From Anthopleura xanthogrammica (lineage: Eukaryota > Cnidaria > Anthozoa > Actiniaria > Actiniidae): DNA of 64,000 nt. Position 1 is the stretch's first letter, and the number at the start of each line of letters is the position of its first letter. Of the stretch, positions 46,008 through 60,159 are shown piece after piece. Below the pieces are notes generated by a model. The model searched no databases. It was given only the letters and a program-made list of their open reading frames with translations, and was not told where the DNA came from. The translations under genes were made by a program, and so were the position numbers. The stretch lies in NCBI GenBank assembly GCA_964019055.1, contig CAXHSA010000009.1, positions 124,001 to 188,000 on the forward strand, written 5' to 3'.

Positions 46008-48309
46008 ATGAGCAAAAAGTGGGGGTTTCAGCAAACAGGTCACGCCGTCAGCGAAAAACCTGGTTTTGAGAGCCAAAATGGCCATTTTTCAGTTTTTTGG
46101 GCTAAAAAGCTTTTTTTCCCAGCAAAACAGTGTTTTGGACACCTAAAATGTGCTTTTCTCGTCCAAAACTTGCGTTTAGCAGTGAAAACGTCGTGTTTTG
46201 AGCAAAAGAAAATTCTCAGCAAATTTCAAATTTTCTCAGCAAAAAACACCTTTTTTGACCAAAAAGCACCTTTACTCAGCCAAAACCGCATTTTTTTTCG
46301 CCAAAAAGTCGTGTTTTTATCTCAAGAGGTATTTTCATGAGCAAAAAGTGGGGGTTTCAGCAAACAGGTCACGCCGTCAGCGAAAAACCTGGTTTTGAGA
46401 GCCAAAATGGCCATTTTTCAGTTTTTTGGGCTAAAAAGCTTTTTTTCCCAGCAAAACAGTGTTTTGGACACCTAAAATGTGCTTTTCTCGTCCAAAACTT
46501 GCGTTTAGCAGTGAAAACGTCGTGTTTTGAGCAAAAGAAAATTCTCAGCAAATTTCCAATTTTCTCAGCAAAAAACACCTTTTTTGACCAAAAAGCACCT
46601 TTACTCAGCCAAAACCGCATTTTTTTTCGCCAAAAAGTCGTGTTTTTATCTCAAGAGGTATTTTCATGAGCAAAAAGTGGGGGTTTCAGCAAACAGGTCA
46701 CGCCGTCAGCGAAAAACCTGGTTTTGAGAGCCAAAATGGCCATTTTTCAGTTTTTTGGGCTAAAAAGCTTTTTTTCCCAGCAAAACAGTGTTTTGGACAC
46801 CTAAAATGTGCTTTTCTCGTCCAAAACTTGCGTTTAGCAGTGAAAACGTCGTGTTTTGAGCAAAAGAAAATTCTCAGCAAATTTCCAATTTTGTCAGCAA
46901 AAAACACCTTTTTTGACCAAAAAGCACCTTTACTCAGCCAAAACCGCATTTTTTTTCGCCAAAAAGTCGTGTTTTTATCTCAAGAGGTATTTTCATGAGC
47001 AAAAAGTGGGGGTTTCAGCAAACAGGTCACGCCGTCAGCGAAAAACCTGGTTTTGAGAGCCAAAATGGCCATTTTTCAGTTTTTTGGGCTAAAAAGCTTT
47101 TTTTCCCAGCAAAACAGTGTTTTGGACACCTAAAATGTGCTTTTCTCGTCCAAAACTTGCGTTTAGCAGTGAAAACGTCGTGTTTTGAGCAAAGAAAATT
47201 CTCAGCAAATTTCAAATTTTCTCAGCAAAAAACACCTTTTTTGACCAAAAAGCACCTTTACTCAGCCAAAACCGCATTTTTTTTCGCCAAAAAGTCGTGT
47301 TTTTATCTCAAGAGGTATTTTCATGAGCAAAAAGTGGGGGTTTCAGCAAACAGGTCACGCCGTCAGCGAAAAACCTGGTTTTGAGAGCCAAAATGGCCAT
47401 TTTTCAGTTTTTTGGGCTAAAAAGCTTTTTTTCCCAGCAAAACAGTGTTTTGGACACCTAAAATGTGCTTTTCTCGTCCAAAACTTGCGTTTAGCAGTGA
47501 AAACGTCGTGTTTTGAGCAAAAGAAAATTCTCAGCAAATTTCAAATTTTCTCAGCAAAAAACACCTTTTTTGACCAAAAAGCACCTTTACTCAGCCAAAA
47601 CCGCATTTTTTTTCGCCAAAAAGTCGTGTTTTTATCTCAAGAGGTATTTTCATGAGCAAAAAGTGGGGGTTTCAGCAAACAGGTCACGCCGTCAGCGAAA
47701 AACCTGGTTTTGAGAGCCAAAATGGCCATTTTTCAGTTTTTTGGGCAAAAAAGCTTTTTTTCCCAGCAAAACAGTGTTTTGGACACCTAAAATGTGCTTT
47801 TCTCGTCCAAAACTTGCGTTTAGCAGTGAAAACGTCGTGTTTTGAGCAAAAGAAAATTCTCAGCAAATTTCAAATTTTCTCAGCAAAAAACACCTTTTTT
47901 GACCAAAAAGCACCTTTACTCAGCCAAAACCGCATTTTTTTTCGCCAAAAAGTCGTGTTTTTATCTCAAGAGGTATTTTCATGAGCAAAAAGTGGGGGTT
48001 TCAGCAAACAGGTCACGCCGTCAGCGAAAAACCTGGTTTTGAGAGCCAAAATGGCCATTTTTCAGTTTTTTGGGCTAAAAAGCTTTTTTGCCCAGCAAAA
48101 CAGTGTTTTGGACACCTAAAATGTGCTTTTCTCGTCCAAAACTTGCGTTTAGCAGTGAAAACGTCGTGTTTTGAGCAAAAGAAAATTCTCAGCAAATTTC
48201 AAATTTTCTCAGCAAAAAACACCTTTTTTGACCAAAAAGCACCTTTACTCAGCCAAAACCGCATTTTTTTTCGCCAAAAAGTCGTGTTTTTATCTCAAGA
48301 GGTATTTTC

Positions 48310-48640
48310 ATGAGCAAAAAGTGGGGGTTTCAGCAAACAGGTCACGCCGTCAGCGAAAAACCTGGTTTTGAGAGCCAAAATGGCCATTTTTTCACTTTTT
48401 TGGGCTAAAAAGCTTTTTTTCCCAGCAAAACAGTGTTTTGGACACCTAAAATGTGCTTTTCCTCGTCCAAAACTTGCGTTTAGCAGTGAAAACGTCGTGT
48501 TTTGAGCAAAAGAAAATTCTCAGCAAATTTCAAATTTTCTCAGCAAAAAACACCTTTTTTGACCAAAAAGCACCTTTACTCAGCCAAAACCGCATTTTTT
48601 TTCGCCAAAAAGTCGTGTTTTTATCTCAAGAGGTATTTTC
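48310..48640 (+). repeat. Atypical 331-bp unit with two indels and a substitution
   Basis: This unit has one extra T and a G-to-C change in the stretch after the TGGCCA palindrome (TTTTTTCACTTTTTT instead of TTTTTCAGTTTTTT). It also has one extra C in TTTTCCTCGTCC. The 110-codon frame is lost. Three changes within about 75 bp is unusual for this array and could be a real cluster or a poor sequencing patch. Confidence 0.85.
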
Positions 48641-51600
48641 ATGAGCAAAAAGTGGGGGTTTCAGCAAACAGGTCACGCCGTCAGCGAAAAACCTGGTTTT
48701 GAGAGCCAAAATGGCCATTTTTCAGTTTTTTGGGCTAAAAAGCTTTTTTTCCCAGCAAAACAGTGTTTTGGACACCTAAAATGTGCTTTTCTCGACCAAA
48801 ACTTGCGTTTAGCAGTGAAAACGTCGTGTTTTGAGCAAAAGAAAATTCTCAGCAAATTTCAAATTTTCTCAGCAAAAAACACCTTTTTTGACCAAAAAGC
48901 ACCTTTACTCAGCCAAAACCGCATTTTTTTTCGCCAAAAAGTCGTGTTTTTATCTCAAGAGGTATTTTCATGAGCAAAAAGTGGGGGTTTCAGCAAACAG
49001 GTCACGCCGTCAGCGAAAAACCTGGTTTTGAGAGCCAAAATGGCCATTTTTCAGTTTTTTGGGCTAAAAAGCTTTTTTTCCCAGCAAAACAGTGTTTTGG
49101 ACACCTAAAATGTGCTTTTCTCGTCCAAAACTTGCGTTTAGCAGTGAAAACGTCGTGTTTTGAGCAAAAGAAAATTCTCAGCAAATTTCAAATTTTCTCA
49201 GCAAAAAACACCTTTTTTGACCAAAAAGCACCTTTACTCAGCCAAAACCGCATTTTTTTTCGCCAAAAAGTCGTGTTTTTATCTCAAGAGGTATTTTCAT
49301 GAGCAAAAAGTGGGGGTTTCAGCAAACAGGTCACGCCGTCAGCGAAAAACCTGGTTTTGAGAGCCAAAATGGCCATTTTTCAGTTTTTTGGGCTAAAAAG
49401 CTTTTTTCCCCAGCAAAACAGTGTTTTGGACACCTAAAATGTGCTTTTCTCGTCCAAAACTTGCGTTTAGCAGTGAAAACGTCGTGTTTTGAGCAAAAGA
49501 AAATTCTCAGCAAATTTCAAATTTTCTCAGCAAAAAACACCTTTTTTGACCAAAAAGCACCTTTACTCAGCCAAAACCGCATTTTTTTTCGCCAAAAAGT
49601 CGTGTTTTTATCTCAAGAGGTATTTTCATGAGCAAAAAGTGGGGGTTTCAGCAAACAGGTCACGCCGTCAGCGAAAAACCTGGTTTTGAGAGCCAAAATG
49701 GCCATTTTTCAGTTTTTTGGGCTAAAAAGCTTTTTTTCCCAGCAAAACAGTGTTTTGGACACCTAAAATGTGCTTTTCTCGTCCAAAACTTGCGTTTAGC
49801 AGTGAAAACGTCGTGTTTTGAGCAAAAGAAAATTCTCAGCAAATTTCAAATTTTCTCAGCAAAAAACACCTTTTTTGACCAAAAAGCACCTTTACTCAGC
49901 CAAAACCGCATTTTTTTTCGCCAAAAAGTCGTGTTTTTATCTCAAGAGGTATTTTCATGAGCAAAAAGTGGGGGTTTCAGCAAACAGGTCACGCCGTCAG
50001 CGAAAAACCTGGTTTTGAGAGCCAAAATGGCCATTTTTCAGTTTTTTGGGCTAAAAAGCTTTTTTTCCCAGCAAAACAGTGTTTTGGACACGTAAAATGT
50101 GCTTTTCTCGTCCAAAACTTGCGTTTAGCAGTGAAAACGTCGTGTTTTGAGCAAAAGAAAATTCTCAGCAAATTTCCAATTTTCTCAGCAAAAAACACCT
50201 TTTTTGACCAAAAAGCACCTTTACTCAGCGAAAACCGCATTTTTTTTCGCCAAAAAGTCGTGTTTTTATCTCAAGAGGTATTTTCATGAGCAAAAAGTGG
50301 GGGTTTCAGCAAACAGGTCACGCCGTCAGCGAAAAACCTGGTTTTGAGAGCCAAAATGGCCATTTTTCAGTTTTTTGGGCTAAAAAGCTTTTTTTCCCAG
50401 CAAAACAGTGTTTTGGACACCTAAAATGTGCTTTTCTCGTCCAAAACTTGCGTTTAGCAGTGAAAACGTCGTGTTTTGAGCAAAAGAAAATTCTCAGCAA
50501 ATTTCAAATTTTCTCAGCAAAAAACACCTTTTTTGACCAAAAAGCACCTTTACTCAGCGAAAACCGCATTTTTTTCGCCAAAAAGTCGTGTTTTTATCTC
50601 AAGAGGTATTTTCATGAGCAAAAAGTGGGGGTTTCAGCAAACAGGTCACGCCGTCAGCGAAAAACCTGGTTTTGAGAGCCAAAATGGCCATTTTTCAGTT
50701 TTTTGGGCTAAAAAGCTTTTTTTCCCAGCAAAACAGTGTTTTGGACACCTAAAATGTGCTTTTCTCGTCCAAAACTTGCGTTTAGCAGTGAAAACGTCGT
50801 GTTTTGAGCAAAAGAAAATTCTCAGCAAATTTCAAATTTTCTCAGCAAAAAACACCTTTTTTGACCAAAAAGCACCTTTACTCAGCCAAAACCGCATTTT
50901 TTTTCGCCAAAAAGTCGTGTTTTTATCTCAAGAGGTATTTTCATGAGCAAAAAGTGGGGGTTTCAGCAAACAGGTCACGCCGTCAGCGAAAAACCTGGTT
51001 TTGAGAGCCAAAATGGCCATTTTTCAGTTTTTTGGGCTAAAAAGCTTTTTTTCCCAGCAAAACAGTGTTTTGGACACCTAAAATGTGCTTTTCTCGTCCA
51101 AAACTTGCGTTTAGCAGTGAAAACGTCGTGTTTTGAGCAAAAGAAAATTCTCAGCAAATTTCCAATTTTCTCAGCAAAAAACACCTTTTTTGACCAAAAA
51201 GCACCTTTACTCAGCCAAAACCGCATTTTTTTTCGCCAAAAAGTCGTGTTTTTATCTCAAGAGGTATTTTCATGAGCAAAAAGTGGGGGTTTCAGCAAAC
51301 AGGTCACGCCGTCAGCGAAAAACCTGGTTTTGAGAGCCAAAATGGCCATTTTTCAGTTTTTTGGGCTAAAAAGCTTTTTTTCCCAGCAAAACAGTGTTTT
51401 GGACACCTAAAATGTGCTTTTCTCGTCCAAAACTTGCGTTTAGCAGTGAAAACGTCGTGTTTTGAGCAAAAGAAAATTCTCAGCAAATTTCCAATTTTCT
51501 CAGCAAAAAAACACCTTTTTTGACCAAAAAGCACCTTTACTCAGCCAAAACCGCATTTTTTTTCGCCAAAAAGTCGTGTTTTTATCTCAAGAGGTATTTT

Positions 51601-51929
51601 CATGAGCAAAAAGTGGGGGTTTCAGCAAACAGGTCACGCCGTCAGCGAAAAACCTGGTTTTGAGAGCCAAAATGGCCATTTTTCAGTTTTTTGGGCTAAA
51701 AAGCTTTTTTTCCCAGCAAAACAGTGTTTTGGACACCTAAAATGTGCTTTTCTCGTCCAAAACTTGCGTTTAGCAGTGAAAACGTCGTGTTTTGAGCAAA
51801 AGAAAATTCTCAGCAAATTTCAAATTTTCTCAGCAAAAAACACTTTTTTGACCAAAAAGCACCTTTACTCAGCCAAAACCGCATTTTTTTTCGCCAAAAA
51901 GTCGTGTTTTTATCTCAAGAGGTATTTTC

Positions 51930-52258
51930 ATGAGCAAAAAGTAGGGGTTTCAGCAAACAGGTCACGCCGTCAGCGAAAAACCTGGTTTTGAGAGCCAAAA
52001 TGGCCATTTTTCAGTTTTTTGGGCTAAAAAGCTTTTTTTCCCAGCAAAACAGTGTTTTGGACACCTAAAATGTGCTTTTCTCGTCCAAAACTTGCGTTTA
52101 GCAGTGAAAACGTCGTGTTTTGAGCAAAAGAAAATTCTCAGCAAATTTCAAATTTTCTCAGCAAAAAACACCTTTTTTGACCAAAAAGCACCTTTACTCA
52201 GCCAAAACCGCATTTTTTTTCGCCAAAAAGTCGTGTTTTTATCTCAAGAGGTATTTTC
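51930..52258 (+). repeat. Unit with TAG at codon 5 of the repeat frame
   Basis: Position 14 is A instead of G, turning TGG into TAG in the 110-codon frame. The T314 change that precedes the other two TAG units is absent here. Confidence 0.9.
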
Positions 52259-53245
52259 ATGAGCAAAAAGTGGGGGTTTCAGCAAACAGGTCACGATGTC
52301 AGCGAAAAACCTGGTTTTGAGAGCCAAAATGGCCATTTTTCAGTTTTTTGGGCTAAAAAGCTTTTTTTCCCAGCAAAACAGTGTTTTGGACACCTAAAAT
52401 GTGCTTTTCTCGACCAAAACTTGCGTTTAGCAGTGAAAACGTCGTGTTTTGAGCAAAAGAAAATTCTCAGCAAATTTCCAATTTTCTCAGCAAAAAACAC
52501 CTTTTTTGACCAAAAAACACCTTTACTCAGCCAAAACCGCATTTTTTTTCGCCAAAAAGTCGTGTTTTTATCTCAAGAGGTATTTTCATGAGCAAAAAGT
52601 GGGGGTTTCAGCAAACAGGTCACGCCGTCAGCGAAAAACCTGGTTTTGAGAGCCAAAATGGCCATTTTTCAGTTTTTTGGGCTAAAAAGCTTTTTTGCCC
52701 AGCAAAACAGTGTTTTGGACACCTAAAATGTGCTTTTCTCGTCCAAAACTTGCGTTTAGCAGTGAAAACGTCGTGTTTTGAGCAAAAGAAAATTCTCAGC
52801 AAATTTCCAATTTTCTCAGCAAAAAACACCTTTTTTGACCAAAAAGCACCTTTACTCAGCCAAAACCGCATTTTTTTTTGCCAAAAAGTCGTGTTTTTAT
52901 CTCAAGAGGTATTTTCATGAGCAAAAAGTGGGGGTTTCAGCAAACAGGTCACGCCGTCAGCGAAAAACCTGGTTTTGAGAGCCAAAATGGCCATTTTTCA
53001 GTTTTTTGGGCTAAAAAGCTTTTTTTCCCAGCAAAAAAGTGTTTTGGACACCTAAAATGTGCTTTTCTCGTCCAAAACTTGCGTTTAGCAGTGAAAACGT
53101 CGTGTTTTGAGCAAAAGAAAATTCTCAGCAAATTTCAAATTTTCTCAGCAAAAAACACCTTTTTTGACCAAAAAGCACCTTTACTCAGCCAAAACCGCAT
53201 TTTTTTTCGCCAAAAAGTCGTGTTTTTATTTCAAGAGGTATTTTC

Positions 53246-53575
53246 ATGAGCAAAAAGTAGGGGTTTCAGCAAACAGGTCACGCCGTCAGCGAAAAACCTG
53301 GTTTTGATAGCCAAAATGGCCATTTTTCAGTTTTCTGGGCTAAAAAGCTTTTTTTTCCCAGCAAAACAGTGTTTTGGACACCTAAAATGTGCTTTTCTCG
53401 TCCAAAACTTGCGTTTAGCAGTGAAAACGTCGTGTTTTGAGCAAAAGAAAATTCTCAGCAAATTTCCAATTTTCTCAGCAAAAAACACCTTTTTTGACCA
53501 AAAAGCACCTTTACTCAGCCAAAACCGCATTTTTTTTCGCCAAAAAGTCGTGTTTTTATCTCAAGAGGTATTTTC
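53246..53575 (+). repeat. Divergent 330-bp unit with TAG at codon 5
   Basis: Position 14 is A (TAG). The last bases of the preceding unit have T at position 314. The unit also has GATAGCC for GAGAGCC, TTTTCTGGGC for TTTTTTGGGC, an extra T after AAGC and C221, making it one of the most changed units in the window. Confidence 0.88.
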
Positions 53576-56500
53576 ATGAGCAAAAAGTGGGGGTTTCAGC
53601 AAACAGGTCACGCCGTCAGTGAAAAACCTGGTTTTGAGAGCCAAAATGGCCATTTTTCAGTTTTTTGGGCTAAAAAGCTTTTTTTCCCAGCAAAACAGTG
53701 TTTTGGACACCTAAAATGTGCTTTTCTCGTCCAAAACTTGCGTTTAGCAGTGAAAACGTCGTGTTTTGAGCAAAAGAAAATTCTCAGCAAATTTCAAATT
53801 TTCTCAGCAAAAAACACCTTTTTTGACCAAAAAGCACCTTTACTCAGCCAAAACCGCATTTTTTTTTGCCAAAAAGTCGTGTTTTTATCTCAAGAGGTAT
53901 TTTCATGAGCAAAAAGTGGGGGTTTCAGCAAACAGGTCACGCCGTCAGCGAAAAACCTGGTTTTGAGAGCCAAAATGGCCATTTTTCAGTTTTTTGGGCT
54001 AAAAAGCTTTTTTTCCCAGCAAAACAGTGTTTTGGACACCTAAAATGTGCTTTTCTCGTCCAAAACTTGCGTTTAGCAGTGAAAACGTCGTGTTTTGAGC
54101 AAAAGAAAATTCTCAGCAAATTTCAAATTTTCTCAGCAAAAAACACCTTTTTTGACCAAAAAGCACCTTTACTCAGCCAAAACCGCATTTTTTTTCGCCA
54201 AAAAGTCGTGTTTTTATCTCAAGAGGTATTTTCATGAGCAAAAAGTGGGGGTTTCAGCAAACAGGTCACGCCGTCAGCGAAAAACCTGGTTTTGAGAGCC
54301 AAAATGGCCATTTTTCAGTTTTTTGGGCTAAAAAGCTTTTTTTCCCAGCAAAACAGTGTTTTGGACACCTAAAATGTGCTTTTCTCGTCCAAAACTTGCG
54401 TTTAGCAGTGAAAACGTCGTGTTTTGAGCAAAAGAAAATTCTCAGCAAATTTCCAATTTTCTCAGCAAAAAACACCTTTTTTGACCAAAAAGCACCTTTA
54501 CTCAGCCAAAACCGCATTTTTTTTCGCCAAAAAGTCGTGTTTTTATCTCAAGAGGTATTTTCATGAGCAAAAAGTGGGGGTTTCAGCAAACAGGTCACGC
54601 CGTCAGCGAAAAACCTGGTTTTGAGAGCCAAAATGGCCATTTTTCAGTTTTTTGGGCTAAAAAGCTTTTTTTCCCAGCAAAACAGTGTTTTGGACACCTA
54701 AAATGTGCTTTTCTCGTCCAAAACTTGCGTTTAGCAGTGAAAACGTCGTGTTTTGAGCAAAAGAAAATTCTCAGCAAATTTCAAATTTTCTCAGCAAAAA
54801 ACACCTTTTTTGACCAAAAAGCACCTTTACTCAGCCAAAACCGCATTTTTTTTCGCCAAAAAGTCGTGTTTTTATCTCAAGAGGTATTTTCATGAGCAAA
54901 AAGTGGGGGTTTCAGCAAACAGGTCACGCCGTCAGCGAAAAACCTGGTTTTGAGAGCCAAAATGGCCATTTTTCAGTTTTTTGGGCTAAAAAGCTTTTTT
55001 TCCCAGCAAAACAGTGTTTTGGACACCTAAAATGTGCTTTTCTCGTCCAAAACTTGCGTTTAGCAGTGAAAACGTCGTGTTTTGAGCAAAAGAAAATTCT
55101 CAGCAAATTTCAAATTTTCTCAGCAAAAAACACCTTTTTTGACCAAAAAGCACCTTTACTCAGCCAAAACCGCATTTTTTTTCGCCAAAAAGTCGTGTTT
55201 TTATCTCAAGAGGTATTTTCATGAGCAAAAAGTGGGGGTTTCAGCAAACAGGTCACGCCGTCAGCGAAAAACCTGGTTTTGAGAGCCAAAATGGCCATTT
55301 TTCAGTTTTTTGGGCTAAAAAGCTTTTTTTCCCAGCAAAACAGTGTTTTGGACACCTAAAATGTGCTTTTCTCGTCCAAAACTTGCGTTTAGCAGTGAAA
55401 ACGTCGTGTTTTGAGCAAAAGAAAATTCTCAGCAAATTTCAAATTTTCTCAGCAAAAAACACCTTTTTTGACCAAAAAGCACCTTTACTCAGCCAAAACC
55501 GCATTTTTTTTTGCCAAAAAGTCGTGTTTTTATCTCAAGAGGTATTTTCATGAGCAAAAAGTGGGGGTTTCAGCAAACAGGTCACGCCGTCAGCGAAAAA
55601 CCTGGTTTTGAGAGCCAAAATGGCCATTTTTCAGTTTTTTGGGCTAAAAAGCTTTTTTGCCCAGCAAAACAGTGTTTTGGACACCTAAAATGTGCTTTTC
55701 TCGTCCAAAACTTGCGTTTAGCAGTGAAAACGTCGTGTTTTGAGCAAAAGAAAATTCTCAGCAAATTTCAAATTTTCTCAGCAAAAAACACCTTTTTTGA
55801 CCAAAAAGCACCTTTACTCAGCCAAAACCGCATTTTTTTTCGCCAAAAAGTCGTGTTTTTATCTCAAGAGGTATTTTCATGAGCAAAAAGTGGGGGTTTC
55901 AGCAAACAGGTCACGCCGTCAGCGAAAAACCTGGTTTTGAGAGCCAAAATGGCCATTTTTCAGTTTTTTGGGCTAAAAAGCTTTTTTTCCCAGCAAAACA
56001 GTGTTTTGGACACCTAAAATGTGCTTTTCTCGTCCAAAACTTGCGTTTAGCAGTGAAAACGTCGTGTTTTGAGCAAAAGAAAATTCTCAGCAAATTTCAA
56101 ATTTTCTCAGCAAAAAACACCTTTTTTGACCAAAAAGCACCTTTACTCAGCCAAAACCGCATTTTTTTTCGCCAAAAAGTCGTGTTTTTATCTCAAGAGG
56201 TATTTTCATGAGCAAAAAGTGGGGGTTTCAGCAAACAGGTCACGCCGTCAGCGAAAAACCTGGTTTTGAGAGCCAAAATGGCCATTTTTCAGTTTTTTGG
56301 GCTAAAAAGCTTTTTTCCCCAGCAAAACAGTGTTTTGGACACATAAAATGTGCTTTTCTCGTCCAAAACTTGCGTTTAGCAGTGAAAACGTTGTGTTTTG
56401 AGCAAAAGAAAATTCTCAGCAAATTTCAAATTTTGTCAGCAAAAAACACCTTTTTTGACCAAAAAGCACCTTTACTCAGCCAAAACCGCATTTTTTTTCG

Positions 56501-58839
56501 CCAAAAAGTCGTGTTTTTATCTCAAGAGGTATTTTCATGAACAAAAAGTGGGGGTTTCAGCAAACAGGTCACGCCGTCAGCGAAAAACCTGGTTTTGAGA
56601 GCCAAAATGGCCATTTTTCAGTTTTTTGGGCTAAAAAGCTTTTTTTCCCAGCAAAACAGTGTTTTGGACACCTAAAATGTGCTTTTCTCGTCCAAAACTT
56701 GCGTTTAGCAGTGAAAACGTCGTGTTTTGAGCAAAAGAAAATTCTCAGCAAATTTCCAATTTTCTCAGCAAAAAACACCTTTTTTGACCAAAAAGCACCT
56801 TTACTCAGCCAAAACCGCATTTTTTTTCGCCAAAAAGTCGTGTTTTTATCTCAAGAGGTATTTTCATGAGCAAAAAGTGGGGGTTTCAGCAAACAGGTCA
56901 CGCCGTCAGCGAAAAACCTGGTTTTGAGAGCCAAAATGGCCATTTTTCAGTTTTTTGGGCTAAAAAGCTTTTTTTCCCAGCAAAACAGTGTTTTGGACAC
57001 CTAAAATGTGCTTTTCTCGTCCAAAACTTGCGTTTAGCAGTGAAAACGTCGTGTTTTGAGCAAAAGAAAATTCTCAGCAAATTTCCAATTTTCTCAGCAA
57101 AAAACACCTTTTTTGACCAAAAAGCACCTTTACTCAGCCAAAACCGCATTTTTTTTCGCCAAAAAGTCGTGTTTTTATCTCAAGAGGTATTTTCATGAGC
57201 AAAAAGTGGGGGTTTCAGCAAACAGGTCACGCCGTCAGCGAAAAACCTGGTTTTGAGAGCCAAAATGGCCATTTTTCAGTTTTTTGGGCTAAAAAGCTTT
57301 TTTTCCCAGCAAAACAGTGTTTTGGACACCTAAAATGTGCTTTTCTCGTCCAAAACTTGCGTTTAGCAGTGAAAACGTCGTGTTTTGAGCAAAAGAAAAT
57401 TCTCAGCAAATTTCCAATTTTCTCAGCAAAAAACACCTTTTTTGACCAAAAAGCACCTTTACTCAGCCAAAACCGCATTTTTTTTCGCCAAAAAGTCGTG
57501 TTTTTATCTCAAGAGGTATTTTCATGAGCAAAAAGTGGGGGTTTCAGCAAACAGGTCACGCCGTCAGCGAAAAACCTGGTTTTGAGAGCCAAAATGGCCA
57601 TTTTTCAGTTTTTTGGGCTAAAAAGCTTTTTTTCCCAGCAAAACAGTGTTTTGGACACCTAAAATGTGCTTTTCTCGTCCAAAACTTGCGTTTAGCAGTG
57701 AAAACGTCGTGTTTTGAGCAAAAGAAAATTCTCAGCAAATTTCCAATTTTCTCAGCAAAAAACACCTTTTTTGACCAAAAAGCACCTTTACTCAGCCAAA
57801 ACCGCATTTTTTTTCGCCAAAAAGTCGTGTTTTTATCTCAAGAGGTATTTTCATGAGCAAAAAGTGGGGGTTTCAGCAAACAGGTCACGCCGTCAGCGAA
57901 AAACCTGGTTTTGAGAGCCAAAATGGCCATTTTTCAGTTTTTTGGGCTAAAAAGCTTTTTTTCCCAGCAAAACAGTGTTTTGGACACCTAAAATGTGCTT
58001 TTCTCGTCCAAAACTTGCGTTTAGCAGTGAAAACGTCGTGTTTTGAGCAAAAGAAAATTCTCAGCAAATTTCAAATTTTCTCAGCAAAAAACACCTTTTT
58101 TGACCAAAAAGCACCTTTACTCAGCCAAAACCGCATTTTTTTTCGCCAAAAAGTCGTGTTTTTATCTCAAGAGGTATTTTCATGAACAAAAAGTGGGGGT
58201 TTCAGCAAACAGGTCACGCCGTCAGCGAAAAACCTGGTTTTGAGAGCCAAAATGGCCATTTTTCAGTTTTTTGGGCTAAAAAGCTTTTTTTCCCAGCAAA
58301 ACAGTGTTTTGGACACCTAAAATGTGCTTTTCTCGTCCAAAACTTGCGTTTAGCAGTGAAAACGTCGTGTTTTGAGCAAAAGAAAATTCTCAGCAAATTT
58401 CCAATTTTGTCAGCAAAAAACACCTTTTTTGACCAAAAAGCACCTTTACTCAGCCAAAACCGCATTTTTTTTCGCCAAAAAGTCGTGTTTTTATCTCAAG
58501 AGGTATTTTCATGAGCAAAAAGTGGGGGTTTCAGCAAACAGGTCACGCCGTCAGCGAAAAACCTGGTTTTGAGAGCCAAAATGGCCATTTTTCAGTTTTT
58601 TGGGCTAAAAAGCTTTTTTTCCCAGCAAAACAGTGTTTTGGACACCTAAAATGTGCTTTTCTCGTCCAAAACTTGCGTTTAGCAGTGAAAACGTCGTGTT
58701 TTGAGCAAAAGAAAATTCTCAGCAAATTTCCAATTTTCTCAGCAAAAAACACCTTTTTTGACCAAAAAGCAGCTTTACTCAGGCAAAACCGCATTTTTTT
58801 TCGCCAAAAAGTCGTGTTTTTATCTCAAGAGGTATTTTC

Positions 58840-60159
58840 ATGAGCAAAAAGTGGGGGTTTCAGCAAACAGGTCACGCCGTCAGCGAAAAACCTGGTTTTG
58901 AGAGCCAAAATGGCCATTTTTCAGTTTTTTGGGCTAAAAAGCTTTTTTTCCCAGCAAAACAGTGTTTTGGACACCTAAAATGTGCTTTTCTCGTCCAAAA
59001 CTTGCGTTTAGCAGTGAAAACGTCGTGTTTTGAGCAAAAGAAAATTCTCAGCAAATTTCAAATTTTCTCAGCAAAAAAAACACCTTTTTTGACCAAAAAG
59101 CACCTTTACTCAGCCAAAACCGCATTTTTTTTCGCCAAAAAGTCGTGTTTTTATCTCAAGAGGTATTTTCATGAGCAAAAAGTGGGGGTTTCAGCAAACA
59201 GGTCACGCCGTCAGCGAAAAACCTGGTTTTGAGAGCCAAAATGGCCATTTTTCAGTTTTTTGGGCTAAAAAGCTTTTTTTCCCAGCAAAACAGTGTTTTG
59301 GACACCTAAAATGTGCTTTTCTCGTCCAAAACTTGCGTTTAGCAGTGAAAACGTCGTGTTTTGAGCAAAAGAAAATTCTCAGCAAATTTCCAATTTTGTC
59401 AGCAAAAAACACCTTTTTTGACCAAAAAGCACCTTTACTCAGCCAAAACCGCATTTTTTTTCGCCAAAAAGTCGTGTTTTTATCTCAAGAGGTATTTTCA
59501 TGAGCAAAAAGTGGGGGTTTCAGCAAACAGGTCACGCCGTCAGCGAAAAACCTGGTTTTGAGAGCCAAAATGGCCATTTTTCAGTTTTTTGGGCTAAAAA
59601 GCTTTTTTTCCCAGCAAAACAGTGTTTTGGACACCTAAAATGTGCTTTTCTCGTCCAAAACTTGCGTTTAGCAGTGAAAACGTCGTGTTTTGAGCAAAAG
59701 AAAATTCTCAGCAAATTTCAAATTTTCTCAGCAAAAAAAACACCTTTTTTGACCAAAAAGCACCTTTACTCAGCCAAAACCGCATTTTTTTTCGCCAAAA
59801 AGTCGTGTTTTTATCTCAAGAGGTATTTTCATGAGCAAAAAGTGGGGGTTTCAGCAAACAGGTCACGCCGTCAGCGAAAAACCTGGTTTTGAGAGCCAAA
59901 ATGGCCATTTTTCAGTTTTTTGGGCTAAAAAGCTTTTTTTCCCAGCAAAACAGTGTTTTGGACACCTAAAATGTGCTTTTCTCGTCCAAAACTTGCGTTT
60001 AGCAGTGAAAACGTCGTGTTTTGAGCAAAAGAAAATTCTCAGCAAATTTCCAATTTTGTCAGCAAAAAACACCTTTTTTGACCAAAAAGCACCTTTACTC
60101 AGCCAAAACCGCATTTTTTTTCGCCAAAAAGTCGTGTTTTTATCTCAAGAGGTATTTTC
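58840..60159 (+). repeat. Dimeric higher-order repeat, 660-bp period, two copies
   Basis: Units at 58840 and 59500 have A8 instead of A6 at positions 234-239 (331 bp each). Units at 59171 and 59831 have C221 and G228 and are 329 bp. These are the only A8 units in the window. The A8 / C221-G228 alternation marks two tandem copies of a two-unit repeat, followed by further C221-G228 units at 60160 and 60489. Confidence 0.85.
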
